Counted from the first letter of the stretch, positions 35,766-44,247 are shown. The stretch is DNA of 64,000 bases from Halobaculum sp. MBLA0143 (GCF_041361465.1 NZ_JBGKAC010000001.1:1736001-1800000), one strand, 5' to 3'. Made by a program: numbers and translations. Notes: a model not told the origin generated them from the letters alone.

Positions 35766-36692
35766 ATGGACGTACTCGTCGCCGGTGGAACCGGCTTCGT
35801 CGGGTCGTACCTCTGTCGAGAGCTGTCGGACCGCGGGCACGACGTGACGGCCGCCTCGCGGTCGCCCGGAGACGCGGACCTCCCGAGCGGGGTCGGCACC
35901 GTCAAACTGGACGTGACCGACGAGACGACGGTTCACGAGATCGTGCCCGGTCACGACGTGGTCGTGAACCTGGTCGCGTTGTCGCCGTTGTTCAAGCCGG
36001 ACGGCGGTGACCGGATGCACGACGTGATCCACCGCGGCGGAACGGAACACCTGGTCGAGGCGGCCGAACAGTCGGACGTGGAGCGGTTCGTTCAGCTGTC
36101 GGCCCTGGGTGCGGACTCGGACGGTGACACGGCGTACATCCGCGCGAAGGGTACTGCCGAGGAACGCCTCCGGGAGTCGTCCGTCCCGGGGGTGATCTAC
36201 CGCCCGTCCGTCGTCTTCGGCGACGGCGGGGAGTTCGTCGGCTTCACGAAGAAGCTGAAGGGGTGGTTCGCGCCCGGGCTCCCGCTGTACCCCCTGCCCG
36301 GCGGCGGGAAGACCCGTTTCCAACCGATCTGGATCGGCGACCTGGCGCCGATGGTGGCCGACGGGGTCGAAGACGCGAGCCACGAGGGAGAGACGTACGA
36401 ACTCGGGGGGCCGGCGGTGTTGACGCTCCGAGAGGTCACGGAGAAGGTGTACGAGGCCGAGGGTCGGTCGGTCGGCATCGTCCCGCTGCCGATGGGGCTC
36501 GCCAAGGTCGGACTGAGCGTGATGGGCGCCGTCGGGGGGCCGATGGGCGCAGACCAGTACCGTTCGCTCCAGTTCGACAACACCACACGCAGCAACGACG
36601 TGGGCGCGTTCGGCGTCGAGGAGTCGGAGCTACGCACGCTGGGCGACTACCTGGGGCTGGCCGGCGCGGGCGCCACCGCGGCGCCAGCCTGA
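35766..36692 (+). CDS. NDUFA9-like NAD(P)-binding protein (atypical SDR)
   Basis: 308 aa. Rossmann motif VLVAGGTGFVGSYLCRELSDRGHDV at the N terminus. VERFVQLSALGADSDGDTAYIRAKGTAEERLRESSVPGVIYRPSVVFG shows the atypical-SDR layout in which the active-site Tyr-x-x-x-Lys is YIRAK. FQPIWIGDLAPMVADGVED and the rest match the NDUFA9/NmrA-like group found beside complex I or isoprenoid genes. Function in haloarchaea is undefined. ATG 35766 lies 29 nt after CATTTAG (35734-35740). Confidence 0.85.
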   Translation: MDVLVAGGTGFVGSYLCRELSDRGHDVTAASRSPGDADLPSGVGTVKLDVTDETTVHEIVPGHDVVVNLVALSPLFKPDGGDRMHDVIHRGGTEHLVEAAEQSDVERFVQLSALGADSDGDTAYIRAKGTAEERLRESSVPGVIYRPSVVFGDGGEFVGFTKKLKGWFAPGLPLYPLPGGGKTRFQPIWIGDLAPMVADGVEDASHEGETYELGGPAVLTLREVTEKVYEAEGRSVGIVPLPMGLAKVGLSVMGAVGGPMGADQYRSLQFDNTTRSNDVGAFGVEESELRTLGDYLGLAGAGATAAPA

Positions 36693-37026
36693 CCGGGCGA
36701 GCACACTCTCGGACTCGAGGAGTCGTTCTCGAACTCGATAACTGGATCCCGCGCGAGCCGCGGGCGAGTGACCGTCGGGAGGCTTGCAGCCAGCCTTCAC
36801 GTGAACGAAGCGACTGATAACGTCCACTGATACACGAGGTATTTAAACTTCTCCTATTCGTCCGATTCGTGTGAGAGGCTCACGCAGCCGAGCAGTCGAC
36901 GGAGAATCCGTCGCCGTCTGTCGGTTTCTCGGAACACCGACGGACGGGCGTCGGACACTCGTCGTTCGGTCAACACAATCCTTTTATCTGTGGTCCGACT
37001 GGTTCCCCACCAATGGCGGGAGACGC
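36693..37026. other. Regulatory interval upstream of cetZ1 (334 bp)
   Basis: No separate full-length gene seen. It holds two TATA boxes: TATTTAAAC (36840-36848), 27 nt before a GTG at 36871 that is in frame with cetZ1, and TTTTATC (36982-36988), 28 nt before ATG 37013 of a five-codon ORF. The bases 36693-36830 show nothing recognisable. Confidence 0.6.
36982..36988 (+). promoter_or_regulatory. Proximal cetZ1 TATA box
   Basis: TTTTATC centred 28 nt upstream of ATG 37013, predicting transcription from the start of the five-codon ORF, 14 nt before the cetZ1 ATG. Confidence 0.6.
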
Positions 37027-37030
37027 ATGA
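37013..37030 (+). other. Five-codon leaderless mini-ORF overlapping the cetZ1 start
   Basis: ATG GCG GGA GAC GCA TGA (Met-Ala-Gly-Asp-Ala). The stop overlaps the cetZ1 start as ATGA. The predicted transcription start falls on its ATG. The GGGAG within it could also act as a weak Shine-Dalgarno for cetZ1. Whether it is translated is unknown. Confidence 0.4.
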
Positions 37031-38214
37031 AACTGGCACTGATCGGGTTCGGACAGGCGGGGGGGAAGATCGTCGACCAGTTCGTCGAGTACGACGAACG
37101 GCAGGGAACCGACATCGTCCGCGCCGCGGTCGCCGTCAACACGGCGAAGGCGGACCTGATGGGGTTGGAACACATCCCGGAGAACAACCGGGTCCTCATC
37201 GGTCAGTCTCGCGTGAAAGGTCACGGCGTGGGCGCAGACAACGAACTCGGCGCGGAGATCGCCGAGGAGGACATCGACGAGGTACAGGGCGCGATCGACT
37301 CGATTCCGGTCCACGAGGTGGACGCGTTCTTAGTGGTCGCGGGGCTCGGCGGTGGGACCGGGTCCGGCGGCTCGCCGGTGTTGGCGAAACACCTCAAACG
37401 CATCTACACGGAGCCGGTGTACGGGCTGGGGATCCTGCCGGGCTCCGACGAGGGTGGGATCTACACCCTCAACGCCGCACGGTCGTTCCAGACGTTCGTG
37501 CGTGAAGTGGACAACCTCCTCGTGTTCGACAACGACGCCTGGCGGAAGACTGGGGAGTCCGTCTCCTCCGGCTACGAGGAGATCAACGAGGAGATCGTCA
37601 GGCGGTTCGGCATCCTCTTCGGTGCCGGCGAGATCGAGGAGGGCGGCGAGGTCGCAGAGAGCGTCGTGGACAGCTCCGAGATCATCAACACGTTGTCGGG
37701 CGGGGGTGTCTCCACCGTCGGCTACGCCAGCGAGGAGGTGGAGGCACCCTCCAACAACGGCGGTGGCGGAATCCTCTCTCGACTCAAAGGTGACGACGAC
37801 GACGACGAACTCGACAGCGCACACACCACCAACCGGATCACGTCGTTGGTTCGGAAGGCCGCCCTCGGGCGGCTGACGCTGCCGTGTGAGATCGACGGCG
37901 CCGAACGCGCCCTGCTCGTGATGGCCGGTCCGCCACAACACCTCAACCGGAAGGGGATCGAACGCGGACGGAAGTGGCTCGAAGAGCAGACCGGGTCGAT
38001 GGAGGTCCGGGGCGGTGACTACCCCGTCCGCGGCTCCGGCTTCGTCGCCAGCGTGATCCTCCTGTCGGGCGTGACGAACGTCCCGCGGATCAAGGAGCTC
38101 CAGCAGGTGGCGATCGAGGCCCAGGACAACATCGACGAGATCCGTGAGGAGAGCGAAGACAACTTGAACGATCTGATACAGGATGACGACGACGAGCTGG
38201 AATCACTCTTCTAG
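37027..38214 (+). CDS. cetZ1: Tubulin/FtsZ-superfamily protein CetZ1
   Basis: 395 aa, the length I recall for Haloferax volcanii CetZ1, and nearly colinear with it. GTPase features: GFGQAGGKIVDQF (T1), the tubulin signature LGGGTGSGGSPV (T4), and T7-region residues near VYGLGILPGSDEGGIYTLNAARSF. CetZ1 controls rod-cell development and swimming in Haloferax. The variable acidic insert GILSRLKGDDDDDELD and the conserved end DDDDELESLF are present. ATG 37027 gives MKLALIGFGQAGG; a longer in-frame form from GTG 36871 is possible but basic and unlike the family. The 3' end overlaps the next gene by 32 nt. Confidence 0.97.
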   Translation: MKLALIGFGQAGGKIVDQFVEYDERQGTDIVRAAVAVNTAKADLMGLEHIPENNRVLIGQSRVKGHGVGADNELGAEIAEEDIDEVQGAIDSIPVHEVDAFLVVAGLGGGTGSGGSPVLAKHLKRIYTEPVYGLGILPGSDEGGIYTLNAARSFQTFVREVDNLLVFDNDAWRKTGESVSSGYEEINEEIVRRFGILFGAGEIEEGGEVAESVVDSSEIINTLSGGGVSTVGYASEEVEAPSNNGGGGILSRLKGDDDDDELDSAHTTNRITSLVRKAALGRLTLPCEIDGAERALLVMAGPPQHLNRKGIERGRKWLEEQTGSMEVRGGDYPVRGSGFVASVILLSGVTNVPRIKELQQVAIEAQDNIDEIREESEDNLNDLIQDDDDELESLF

Positions 38215-38977
38215 ACTGACGGCCGCACTCGCGGTCTGTCTGTTGGTAGCGGCGGCCGTCGCGCCCGCCGCGGCCGTCTCCGTCGCGGAGACGGACGCCC
38301 CGGACAGCGCCGCAGTCGGCGAGGAGGTGTCGCTCACGATCACACTGTCTCAGCTGTACCAGGAACCCTCCTTGGAAGAGTGGGAGCTGGCCGGCGAGAC
38401 GGCGCTGGAGACCCCCACGTGGACGGTAGTCTACTACGATCAGACGGGCTCGAAGGTGGGCCAGGAGTCGTTCGGCGGCCAGACGTTCGACGACGCGAGC
38501 GTCGTCGCCGACGACGACATCTCGGAGATAGAGGTACAGCTCACCGGGGTCGTGCCGGAGGTGTCGGAATACACGTACGACCCACAACAGACGTTCACCG
38601 CCGCCACGCTCCGGCAGGTGCCGCCGGGTGGCGGCAGCAACCAGCTGGCTACGGTGGAGCCGGCGTACTTCACCGACGCCTCCGACTCAGCCCGGGACGC
38701 ACTGGACGCGGCGGCGACGGAAGTCGAGGCGGCCGGCAGCCCGCAGGCCGCGAGTGACAAGTTCGACCAGGCCGTCCAGGCGTACGAGAGCGGCGAGTTC
38801 GAGCTGGCGACGACGCTGGCCAACGAGGCCGAGAGCCAGGCCGAGCAGGTCCAGAGCAACCAGAACCGCAACCAACTCCTGCTGATGGGCGCCGGGGCGT
38901 TGCTCGTCGTCGGGGGCGCCGTGGGCGGCTTCTTCTACTGGCGGTCCCAGCAGGACAGCACGGACCGGCTGGGCTGA
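38183..38977 (+). CDS. Exported single-pass membrane protein with helical stalk
   Basis: 264 aa. N-terminal signal peptide (LTAALAVCLLVAAAVAPAAAVSVAETDA, cleavage near AAA-VSV), an extracellular beta-rich domain (about 35-150), an Ala-rich helical stretch (DSARDALDAAATEVEAAG...), then a C-terminal TM helix (LLLMGAGALLVVGGAVGGFFYW) and short RSQQDSTDRLG tail inside. The start ATG 38183 overlaps the last 32 nt of cetZ1, suggesting translational coupling, so a cell-envelope partner role for CetZ1 is possible but only inferred. No known domain recognised. Confidence 0.8.
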   Translation: MTTTSWNHSSRLTAALAVCLLVAAAVAPAAAVSVAETDAPDSAAVGEEVSLTITLSQLYQEPSLEEWELAGETALETPTWTVVYYDQTGSKVGQESFGGQTFDDASVVADDDISEIEVQLTGVVPEVSEYTYDPQQTFTAATLRQVPPGGGSNQLATVEPAYFTDASDSARDALDAAATEVEAAGSPQAASDKFDQAVQAYESGEFELATTLANEAESQAEQVQSNQNRNQLLLMGAGALLVVGGAVGGFFYWRSQQDSTDRLG

Positions 38978-38988
38978 TCCCGGTTCCG

Positions 38989-39621
38989 ATGGAGGCCCTC
39001 GTCCCGTTCGCGGCCGACCGGCCGAAGACCCGTCTCGCGGACGTGCTGTCGTCGGCCGAGCGGCGGTCGTTCGCGGCCGCGATGCTGACCGACGTGCTCG
39101 CGGCCGTCCGCGGCGCCGGCCACACGCCGGTCGTCGTGACGACGGCGCCGTTGGAACGCGACGCCGCACAGGTCGTCGACGAACGACCGCTGGGGGAGGC
39201 AGTCGACGGCCTGCTGGCCGCCCGTGAGCCGGACCACGACAGCCCGCTGGCGGTGGTGATGGCGGACCTCGCGCTGGCGACGCCGTCGGCACTGACCCGA
39301 CTGACGGCGCCACCGGACGACGGCCCAGCCGACCTGGTGTTCGCCCCCGGGCTCGGCGGCGGGACGAACGCCGTCGTCGTCAGAGACGCACGCTTCCGGA
39401 CGGACTACCACGGCGTGTCGATCGGCGACCACCGGGCGCTCGCCCGCGAGCTGGGTGCCAGCGTCAGGGAAGTCGACTCTCGACTGTTGGCCACGGATGT
39501 CGACACCCCCGCGGACCTGGCGGAACTGCTCGTCCACGGCGACGGCGCCGCCCGCGACTGGCTGGAGGACGCCGGCTTCGAGCTCGACACGAGCGGCGGC
39601 CGGGTGACGGTCGACCGGTAG
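38989..39621 (+). CDS. cofC: 2-phospho-L-lactate guanylyltransferase (coenzyme F420)
   Basis: 210 aa nucleotidyltransferase that activates phospholactate with GTP during F420 biosynthesis. It begins ALVPFAADRPKTRLADVLSSAERRSFAAAML (the PKTRL nucleotide-binding motif), continues with PLAVVMADLALATPSALTRL (metal Asp), and ends with FAPGLGGGTNAVVVRD, DYHGVSIGDHRALARELGA and LLATDVDTPADLAELL. ATG 38989 lies 11 nt after the preceding stop. In Haloferax cofC also lies near cetZ1 (from memory). Confidence 0.92.
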   Translation: MEALVPFAADRPKTRLADVLSSAERRSFAAAMLTDVLAAVRGAGHTPVVVTTAPLERDAAQVVDERPLGEAVDGLLAAREPDHDSPLAVVMADLALATPSALTRLTAPPDDGPADLVFAPGLGGGTNAVVVRDARFRTDYHGVSIGDHRALARELGASVREVDSRLLATDVDTPADLAELLVHGDGAARDWLEDAGFELDTSGGRVTVDR

Positions 39622-39669
39622 CCCCACGCGGTCGCCGGGCTCAAGCCGCTCGGACGCCTCTGCGCGACC

Positions 39670-41082
39670 GTGCAGGTCCGGCTCTGGTTCGCGGACGGCG
39701 GTATCAGACTCACCGTCGACGGCGGCGACGCGTGTGTCGGCGAGGTCGACACGAGCGGCGACGCAGGCGTCGACTTCGATCCGACGGCGCTCCCGGGCGT
39801 CGAGGCAGACGACCGCACCCCCGGCTACCGCGCGCCGGCGTACCGGTACGCCGCCGTCCGCGACGGCCTGGCCGACCGCCGTGTCGGCTCTGCCGCTACG
39901 ACCGTCGACGACGACATCGCCGCCGGCTTCCCCGACCTGAGTCCGCTCGCGACCCGGTACGACCTCCGGCCGTACCAACGCGAGGCGCTGTCGGCCTGGC
40001 GTGACGACGACTGCCGTGGCGTCGTCGAACTGCCGACCGGCTCCGGCAAGACCGTGATCGGGCTGGCGGCGATCGCAGGCCGGGAGACTGCGACCCTCGT
40101 GGTCGTCCCGACGCTGGACCTCCTGGATCAGTGGCGCCGGGAACTGGCGTCGGAGTTCGACGTCGAAGTCGGCCAGTTCGGCGGGGGCGTTCAACAGCAG
40201 GCCCCGATCACGGTGGCGACGTACGACTCCGCGTACCTCCGTGCCGACGACGTCGGCGGCGACTTCGGGCTCGTCGTGTTCGACGAGGTCCACCACCTCG
40301 GCGGCCAGGGGTTCCGCGACGCCGCCAGACTGGTGGCCGCGCCCGCCCGACTCGGACTGACGGCCACCTTCGAACGCCCGGACGGGGCCCACGAGGTCGT
40401 CACGGAGCTGCTCGGACCGGTCGTCGCCCGAGCGAGCGTCGACGACCTCGCCGGCGACTACCTCGCCGAGTACGACGTGCGCCGGATCGAGGTGGCGTTG
40501 TCGGCGTCGGAACGCGAGACGTACGAGACCGCACAGGGCACCTTCGTCGACTACGTCCGCGAGAACGGCATCAGCTTCGACTCCGGGAGCGACTACCAGA
40601 AGCTCGTGAAACGGTCCGGCCGCGACCCCGCCGCCAGAGAGGCGTTGCTGGCCAAGCAACGAGCCCGCGAGGTGATGATGAACGCCGACGCCAAGCTCCG
40701 GGAGCTGGGTCGCATCCTGGAGCGACACGCCGACGACCGGGTCGTCGTGTTCACCGCCCACACCGACCTCGTCTACCGTATCTCCGAGCGGTTCCTGATC
40801 CCGGCGATCACCGCCGAGACCGGGGCGAGTGAGCGCCGCGAGATCCTCGACCGGTTCCGGGACGGCACCTACTCCAGAGTCGTCGCCGCGAACGTCTTAG
40901 ACGAGGGGGTAGACGTGCCCGACGCCTCCGTCGGGGTCGTCCTCTCCGGCTCCGGCTCCTCCCGGGAGTTCACTCAACGGCTCGGCCGACTCCTGCGTCC
41001 TGGCGAGTCCGAACACGCCGTGTTGTACGAGCTCGTCGCCGCAGACACGGCCGAAGAACGGGTCGCCGACCGTCGGCGCTGA
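39670..41082 (+). CDS. XPB/Rad25-type DNA helicase (SF2)
   Basis: 470 aa. N-terminal damage-recognition-like domain (about 1-95), then YDLRPYQREALSAWRDDDCRGVVELPTGSGKTVIGL (Q-like motif and Walker A), motif II VVFDEVHHLGG (DEVH), motif III LGLTATFERPDGAHE (including the R-D/E arrangement of XPB), and the helicase C domain FTAHTDLVYRISERF...NVLDEGVDVPDASVGVVLSGSGSSREFTQRLGRLLRP. Archaeal XPB usually works with the nuclease Bax1 encoded next door; here no bax1 follows. GTG 39670 gives MQVRLWFADGG; it starts 48 nt after cofC. Confidence 0.92.
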   Translation: MQVRLWFADGGIRLTVDGGDACVGEVDTSGDAGVDFDPTALPGVEADDRTPGYRAPAYRYAAVRDGLADRRVGSAATTVDDDIAAGFPDLSPLATRYDLRPYQREALSAWRDDDCRGVVELPTGSGKTVIGLAAIAGRETATLVVVPTLDLLDQWRRELASEFDVEVGQFGGGVQQQAPITVATYDSAYLRADDVGGDFGLVVFDEVHHLGGQGFRDAARLVAAPARLGLTATFERPDGAHEVVTELLGPVVARASVDDLAGDYLAEYDVRRIEVALSASERETYETAQGTFVDYVRENGISFDSGSDYQKLVKRSGRDPAAREALLAKQRAREVMMNADAKLRELGRILERHADDRVVVFTAHTDLVYRISERFLIPAITAETGASERREILDRFRDGTYSRVVAANVLDEGVDVPDASVGVVLSGSGSSREFTQRLGRLLRPGESEHAVLYELVAADTAEERVADRRR

Positions 41083-41085
41083 GCC

Positions 41086-41484
41086 TCACCCCTCGCCCGC
41101 CAGCCGCAGGTTCAGCGAGCCGTCGTTCAGGAACTCCTGGAACGAGACGCTCAGCCGGATCTCCACGCTCGCGGACTCGCCGGCCGGCACCCGCACCTCG
41201 CGTCGCACCGTCACCGACTCGTTGCCGACCTCCGCCTCGACTATCACCGCCCTGTCGCCGGCGGTCGGACCCTGGTTCTTCACCGTCACCGGGACGATCA
41301 GCCGGCCGTCCGTCCCGTTCGCCACGTCCCACGTCTCGACGACGATGCCGGTCGCCGGCGTCGCCGTCGGCGTCGGCGAGCCCGGCGGGCCGGTCGGTCC
41401 GGTCGGCTCCGACGAGGCGGTACAGCCGGCCAGGAGGACGAGCCCGACGACGGCGAGCCCGACGAGGAGTCCACGGCGTTGCAC
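41086..41484 (-). CDS. Lipoprotein with CARDB-like domain
   Basis: 132 aa. Signal peptide with lipobox GLAVVGLVLLAGC (Cys at about 21), then a Thr/Pro/Gly-rich spacer (SSEPTGPTGPPGSPTPTATP) and one immunoglobulin-like beta domain (VETWDVANGTDGRLIVPVTVKNQGPTAGDRAVIVEAEVGNESVTVRREVRVPAGESASVEIRLSV) of the FxLYD/CARDB kind. Anchored outside the membrane; function unknown. GTG 41484 is chosen because MQRRGLLVG begins the signal peptide. It converges tightly on the helicase gene. Confidence 0.82.
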   Translation of the reverse strand: MQRRGLLVGLAVVGLVLLAGCTASSEPTGPTGPPGSPTPTATPATGIVVETWDVANGTDGRLIVPVTVKNQGPTAGDRAVIVEAEVGNESVTVRREVRVPAGESASVEIRLSVSFQEFLNDGSLNLRLAGEG

Positions 41485-41573
41485 ACCACACCGAACACCG
41501 GCGGTCGCCGAAAGCCTTGTCACTCCGGGCGGAGGGAACGACCGAAGAGAGTAACCGGAGGACCGAAGCGCCG

Positions 41574-42815
41574 TCAGTCGAGTCGCGCTTCGATCTCCGT
41601 CTGGAGATCCTCGCGGAGCTCTTCGACCTCGACTTCCTCCAAGACGGGGACGAAGAACCCCTCGACGAGCATGTTGCGCGCCTGCTCGGGGTCGATCGAC
41701 CGAGAGGTCATGTAGAACAGCTCCTCGGCGTCCACCTGCCCCACGGTCGCGGAGTGTGACGCCTCCGTGTCGTGGTTGTTGATGATGAGCTTCGGCGAGG
41801 CGTCCGCCTCCGACTCGTCGGACAGCATCAGCGTGTTCTCGCGCTGGTAGGAGTTGGTGTCCCAGGCGCCACGACCGACGTCCTGGACCCCCTCGTAGAC
41901 GGAGCGGGCCTCGTCGTCCAACACGCCGCGCGTGACGAGGTCGGCGGTGGTGTGTTCGCCGTGGTGCCACACTCGCGCGTTCAGATCGAGGTGCTGGTCG
42001 TTGTGACCGAAGAACGCCCCGACGATCTTCGTCTCCGAGGCGTCACCCTCCAGCTCCGTCTCGATGTCCGCACGGGTGAGCCGGGAGCCGAGGTTGCCCT
42101 CGATCCAGTCGACGGTGGCGTACGCCTCCGTCACGCCGCGCTTCAGCGAGAAGTTGTACACGTCCTCGTCCAACGTCTGGAGCGAGCCGTACTGGACGTA
42201 GGAGTTCTCGCCGGCGGACACCTCGACGAGGTTGCTGAAGTACCGGTCGCCGTCGACTTCGGCGGCTTCGCCGCCTCCGGAGGCGCTTCGCGCCTCACCG
42301 TTCTCGATCCGTTCGAGGATCGTGACGGAGCTGTTCTGCTCCGTGACGACCAGCGTCTGGGAGAACAGCGAGCGGCTGTTCATCTCCGCGCGGATCGTCA
42401 CGTCCTCGGCGTCGACACCCTCGGGGACGTAGACGAACGTGCCCGTGGTGAACAACGCCGCCGACAGCGCCGTGAGGTAGTCGGTCTCCGGGTCCGTGAC
42501 GGCGCCGAACTCCGCCTCGACGAGCTCGGGGAACTCCTCGATGGCCGTCTGGAAGTCCGTCACCGTCACCTCGTCGGGGCCGACCCGCTCCGTCTCGTCG
42601 GACTGGTTGTCCGGGTCGACGAGCGTCTCGTAGTCGAGCGCCTCCAGGTTCGTCCAGCGACGACCCGGGGTCTCGATCACGTCCGGCAGCTCCAGGTCGT
42701 CCAACGCGTCCAACGCGTCGAGACGCGTCTGGCGGAGCCACTCCGGCTCGTCGCGTGCGTCCGAAATCTCCCGGACCGTCTCCGGCGAGATCGTGAGTGG
42801 GACCTGCGTGCTCAT
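41574..42815 (-). CDS. sufD: Fe-S assembly protein SufD
   Basis: 413 aa. Forms the SufB-SufC-SufD scaffold on which Fe-S clusters are built. It has the right-handed beta-helix core: FVYVPEGVDAEDVTIRAEMN, VVTEQNSSVTILERIENG, AGENSYVQYGSLQTLDEDVYNFSLKRG, then GAFFGHNDQHLDLNARVWHHGEHTTADLVTRGVLDDEARSVYEGV (conserved His) and SHSATVGQVDAEELFYMTSRSID. A 10-12 residue insertion (EARSASGGGEAA) at about residues 172-183 is encoded by a compound palindrome. Starts one base after sufB stops; last gene of the suf operon. Confidence 0.95.
   Translation of the reverse strand: MSTQVPLTISPETVREISDARDEPEWLRQTRLDALDALDDLELPDVIETPGRRWTNLEALDYETLVDPDNQSDETERVGPDEVTVTDFQTAIEEFPELVEAEFGAVTDPETDYLTALSAALFTTGTFVYVPEGVDAEDVTIRAEMNSRSLFSQTLVVTEQNSSVTILERIENGEARSASGGGEAAEVDGDRYFSNLVEVSAGENSYVQYGSLQTLDEDVYNFSLKRGVTEAYATVDWIEGNLGSRLTRADIETELEGDASETKIVGAFFGHNDQHLDLNARVWHHGEHTTADLVTRGVLDDEARSVYEGVQDVGRGAWDTNSYQRENTLMLSDESEADASPKLIINNHDTEASHSATVGQVDAEELFYMTSRSIDPEQARNMLVEGFFVPVLEEVEVEELREDLQTEIEARLD
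42261..42295. repeat. Compound palindrome inside sufD
   Basis: GGCGGC-TTC-GCCGCC (42261-42275), then TCCGGA (42276-42281), then AGGCGC-TTC-GCGCCT (42281-42295); the junction GCCTCCGGAGGC (42273-42284) is itself a perfect 12-bp palindrome. It codes for the extra Gly/Ala/Ser/Glu loop in SufD without breaking the frame. Confidence 0.9.
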
Positions 42816-42816
42816 G

Positions 42817-44247
42817 TTACCCGAGGCTCCCTTCCATCTCCAGCTCCACGAGCCGGTTGAGCTCCACCGCGTACTCGATGGGCAGCTCCTCCGTGATCGG
42901 CTCGATGAAGCCGCTCACGATCATCTGCTTGGCGTCGTCGTCGTCGAGACCACGCGACTGGAGGTAGAACACGTCCTCGTCGCCGATCTTGCCGACGGTC
43001 GCCTCGTGGGCCACGTCCACCTTCGACTCGTTGATCTCCATGTACGGCATGGTGTCGGAGGTGGACTCGTTGTCGAACATCAGCGCGTCACACTCGACGG
43101 CCGTCGAGGAGTTCTCGGCGCCGTCGGCGATGTGGACGAGCCCGCGGTAGTTCGTGCGGCCGCCGTCCTTGCTGATCGACTTCGACTCGATGGTCGACTT
43201 CGTCTCCGGCGCGTTGTGGTACACCTTCGCCCCGGTGTCGATGTTCTGCCCCTCGCCCGCGAAGGCGATGGTGATGTGGTTGTCGGAGGCGCCGCGACCC
43301 TTCAGCATGGTCGACGGGTACAGCATCGTCGCCTTCGACCCCATCGAACCGGAGATCCACTCCATCCGGCCGTTCTTCTCGGCGATGGCGCGCTTCGTGT
43401 TCAGGTTGTACGTGTTCTTCGACCAGTTCTGGACCGTGGAGTACTGGACGTGGGCGTTCTCGCCGACGAACACCTCGACACCACCACAGTGGAGGTTGAA
43501 CGCCGAGTACTTCGGCGCGGAACAGCCCTCGATGTAGTGCACCTCGGAGTTCTCCTCGGCGACGATGAGCGTGTGCTCGAACTGGCCCATCCCCTCGGAG
43601 TTCATCCGGAAGTACGCCTGCACCGGCATCTCCACCGTCGTGTCCTCCGGGACGTAGACGAACGACCCGCCGGACCACACGGCGCCGTGCAGCGCGGCGA
43701 ACTTGTTGTCGCTGGGCGGCACTGCCTTCGTCATGAAGTGCTCGCGGACGATCTCCTCGTGCTCCTGGACCGCCTTGTCCATGTCACAGAAGATGACGCC
43801 CTTGTCCTCCCAGCGCTCCTGCATGTTCTGGTAGACGACCTCCGACTCGTACTGAGCACCGACTCCCGAGAGGGCGTTCTTCTCCGCCTCCGGGATTCCC
43901 AGCTTGTCGAAGGTGTCCTGGATCTCCTCCGGGAGATCCTCCCAGTTCTCCGCGCCGCCGCGGGCTTCGACGTCCGGCCGGATGTACGGGACGATCTCGT
44001 CCACGTCCACCTCGGAGAGGTCCGGCTGACCCGGCCAGTCCGTCGGCATCGGCATCTCGTGGAACTGCTGGAGCGCACGCAGGCGCCGCTCCAGCATCCA
44101 GTCCGGTTCGTCCTTGTCCTCGGAGATGAGCCGGATCGTCTCTTCCGTCAGGCCCTTCTCCGTCTGGAACGCCGACTTCTCCTCCTTCTTGAAGTCGAAA
44201 CGTGCCTCGGTGTCAGTCTGCTTGAGTTCGTCTTGTTCGGAGCTCAT
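42817..44247 (-). CDS. sufB: Fe-S assembly protein SufB
   Basis: 476 aa. Core scaffold subunit of the SufBCD complex. Recognisable segments: KKEEKSAFQTEKGLTEETIRLISEDKDEPDWMLERRLRALQQF, KLGIPEAEKNALSGVGAQYESEVVYQNM, VPPSDNKFAALHGAVWSGGSFVYVPEDTTVEMPVQAYFRMNSEGMGQFEHTLIVAEENSEVHYIEGCSAP (cluster-site Cys in EGCSAP), and DEDVFYLQSRGLDDDDAKQMIVSGFIEPI. It lies between sufC and sufD, with one base before sufD and 51 nt after sufC. Full length. Confidence 0.97.
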   Translation of the reverse strand: MSSEQDELKQTDTEARFDFKKEEKSAFQTEKGLTEETIRLISEDKDEPDWMLERRLRALQQFHEMPMPTDWPGQPDLSEVDVDEIVPYIRPDVEARGGAENWEDLPEEIQDTFDKLGIPEAEKNALSGVGAQYESEVVYQNMQERWEDKGVIFCDMDKAVQEHEEIVREHFMTKAVPPSDNKFAALHGAVWSGGSFVYVPEDTTVEMPVQAYFRMNSEGMGQFEHTLIVAEENSEVHYIEGCSAPKYSAFNLHCGGVEVFVGENAHVQYSTVQNWSKNTYNLNTKRAIAEKNGRMEWISGSMGSKATMLYPSTMLKGRGASDNHITIAFAGEGQNIDTGAKVYHNAPETKSTIESKSISKDGGRTNYRGLVHIADGAENSSTAVECDALMFDNESTSDTMPYMEINESKVDVAHEATVGKIGDEDVFYLQSRGLDDDDAKQMIVSGFIEPITEELPIEYAVELNRLVELEMEGSLG

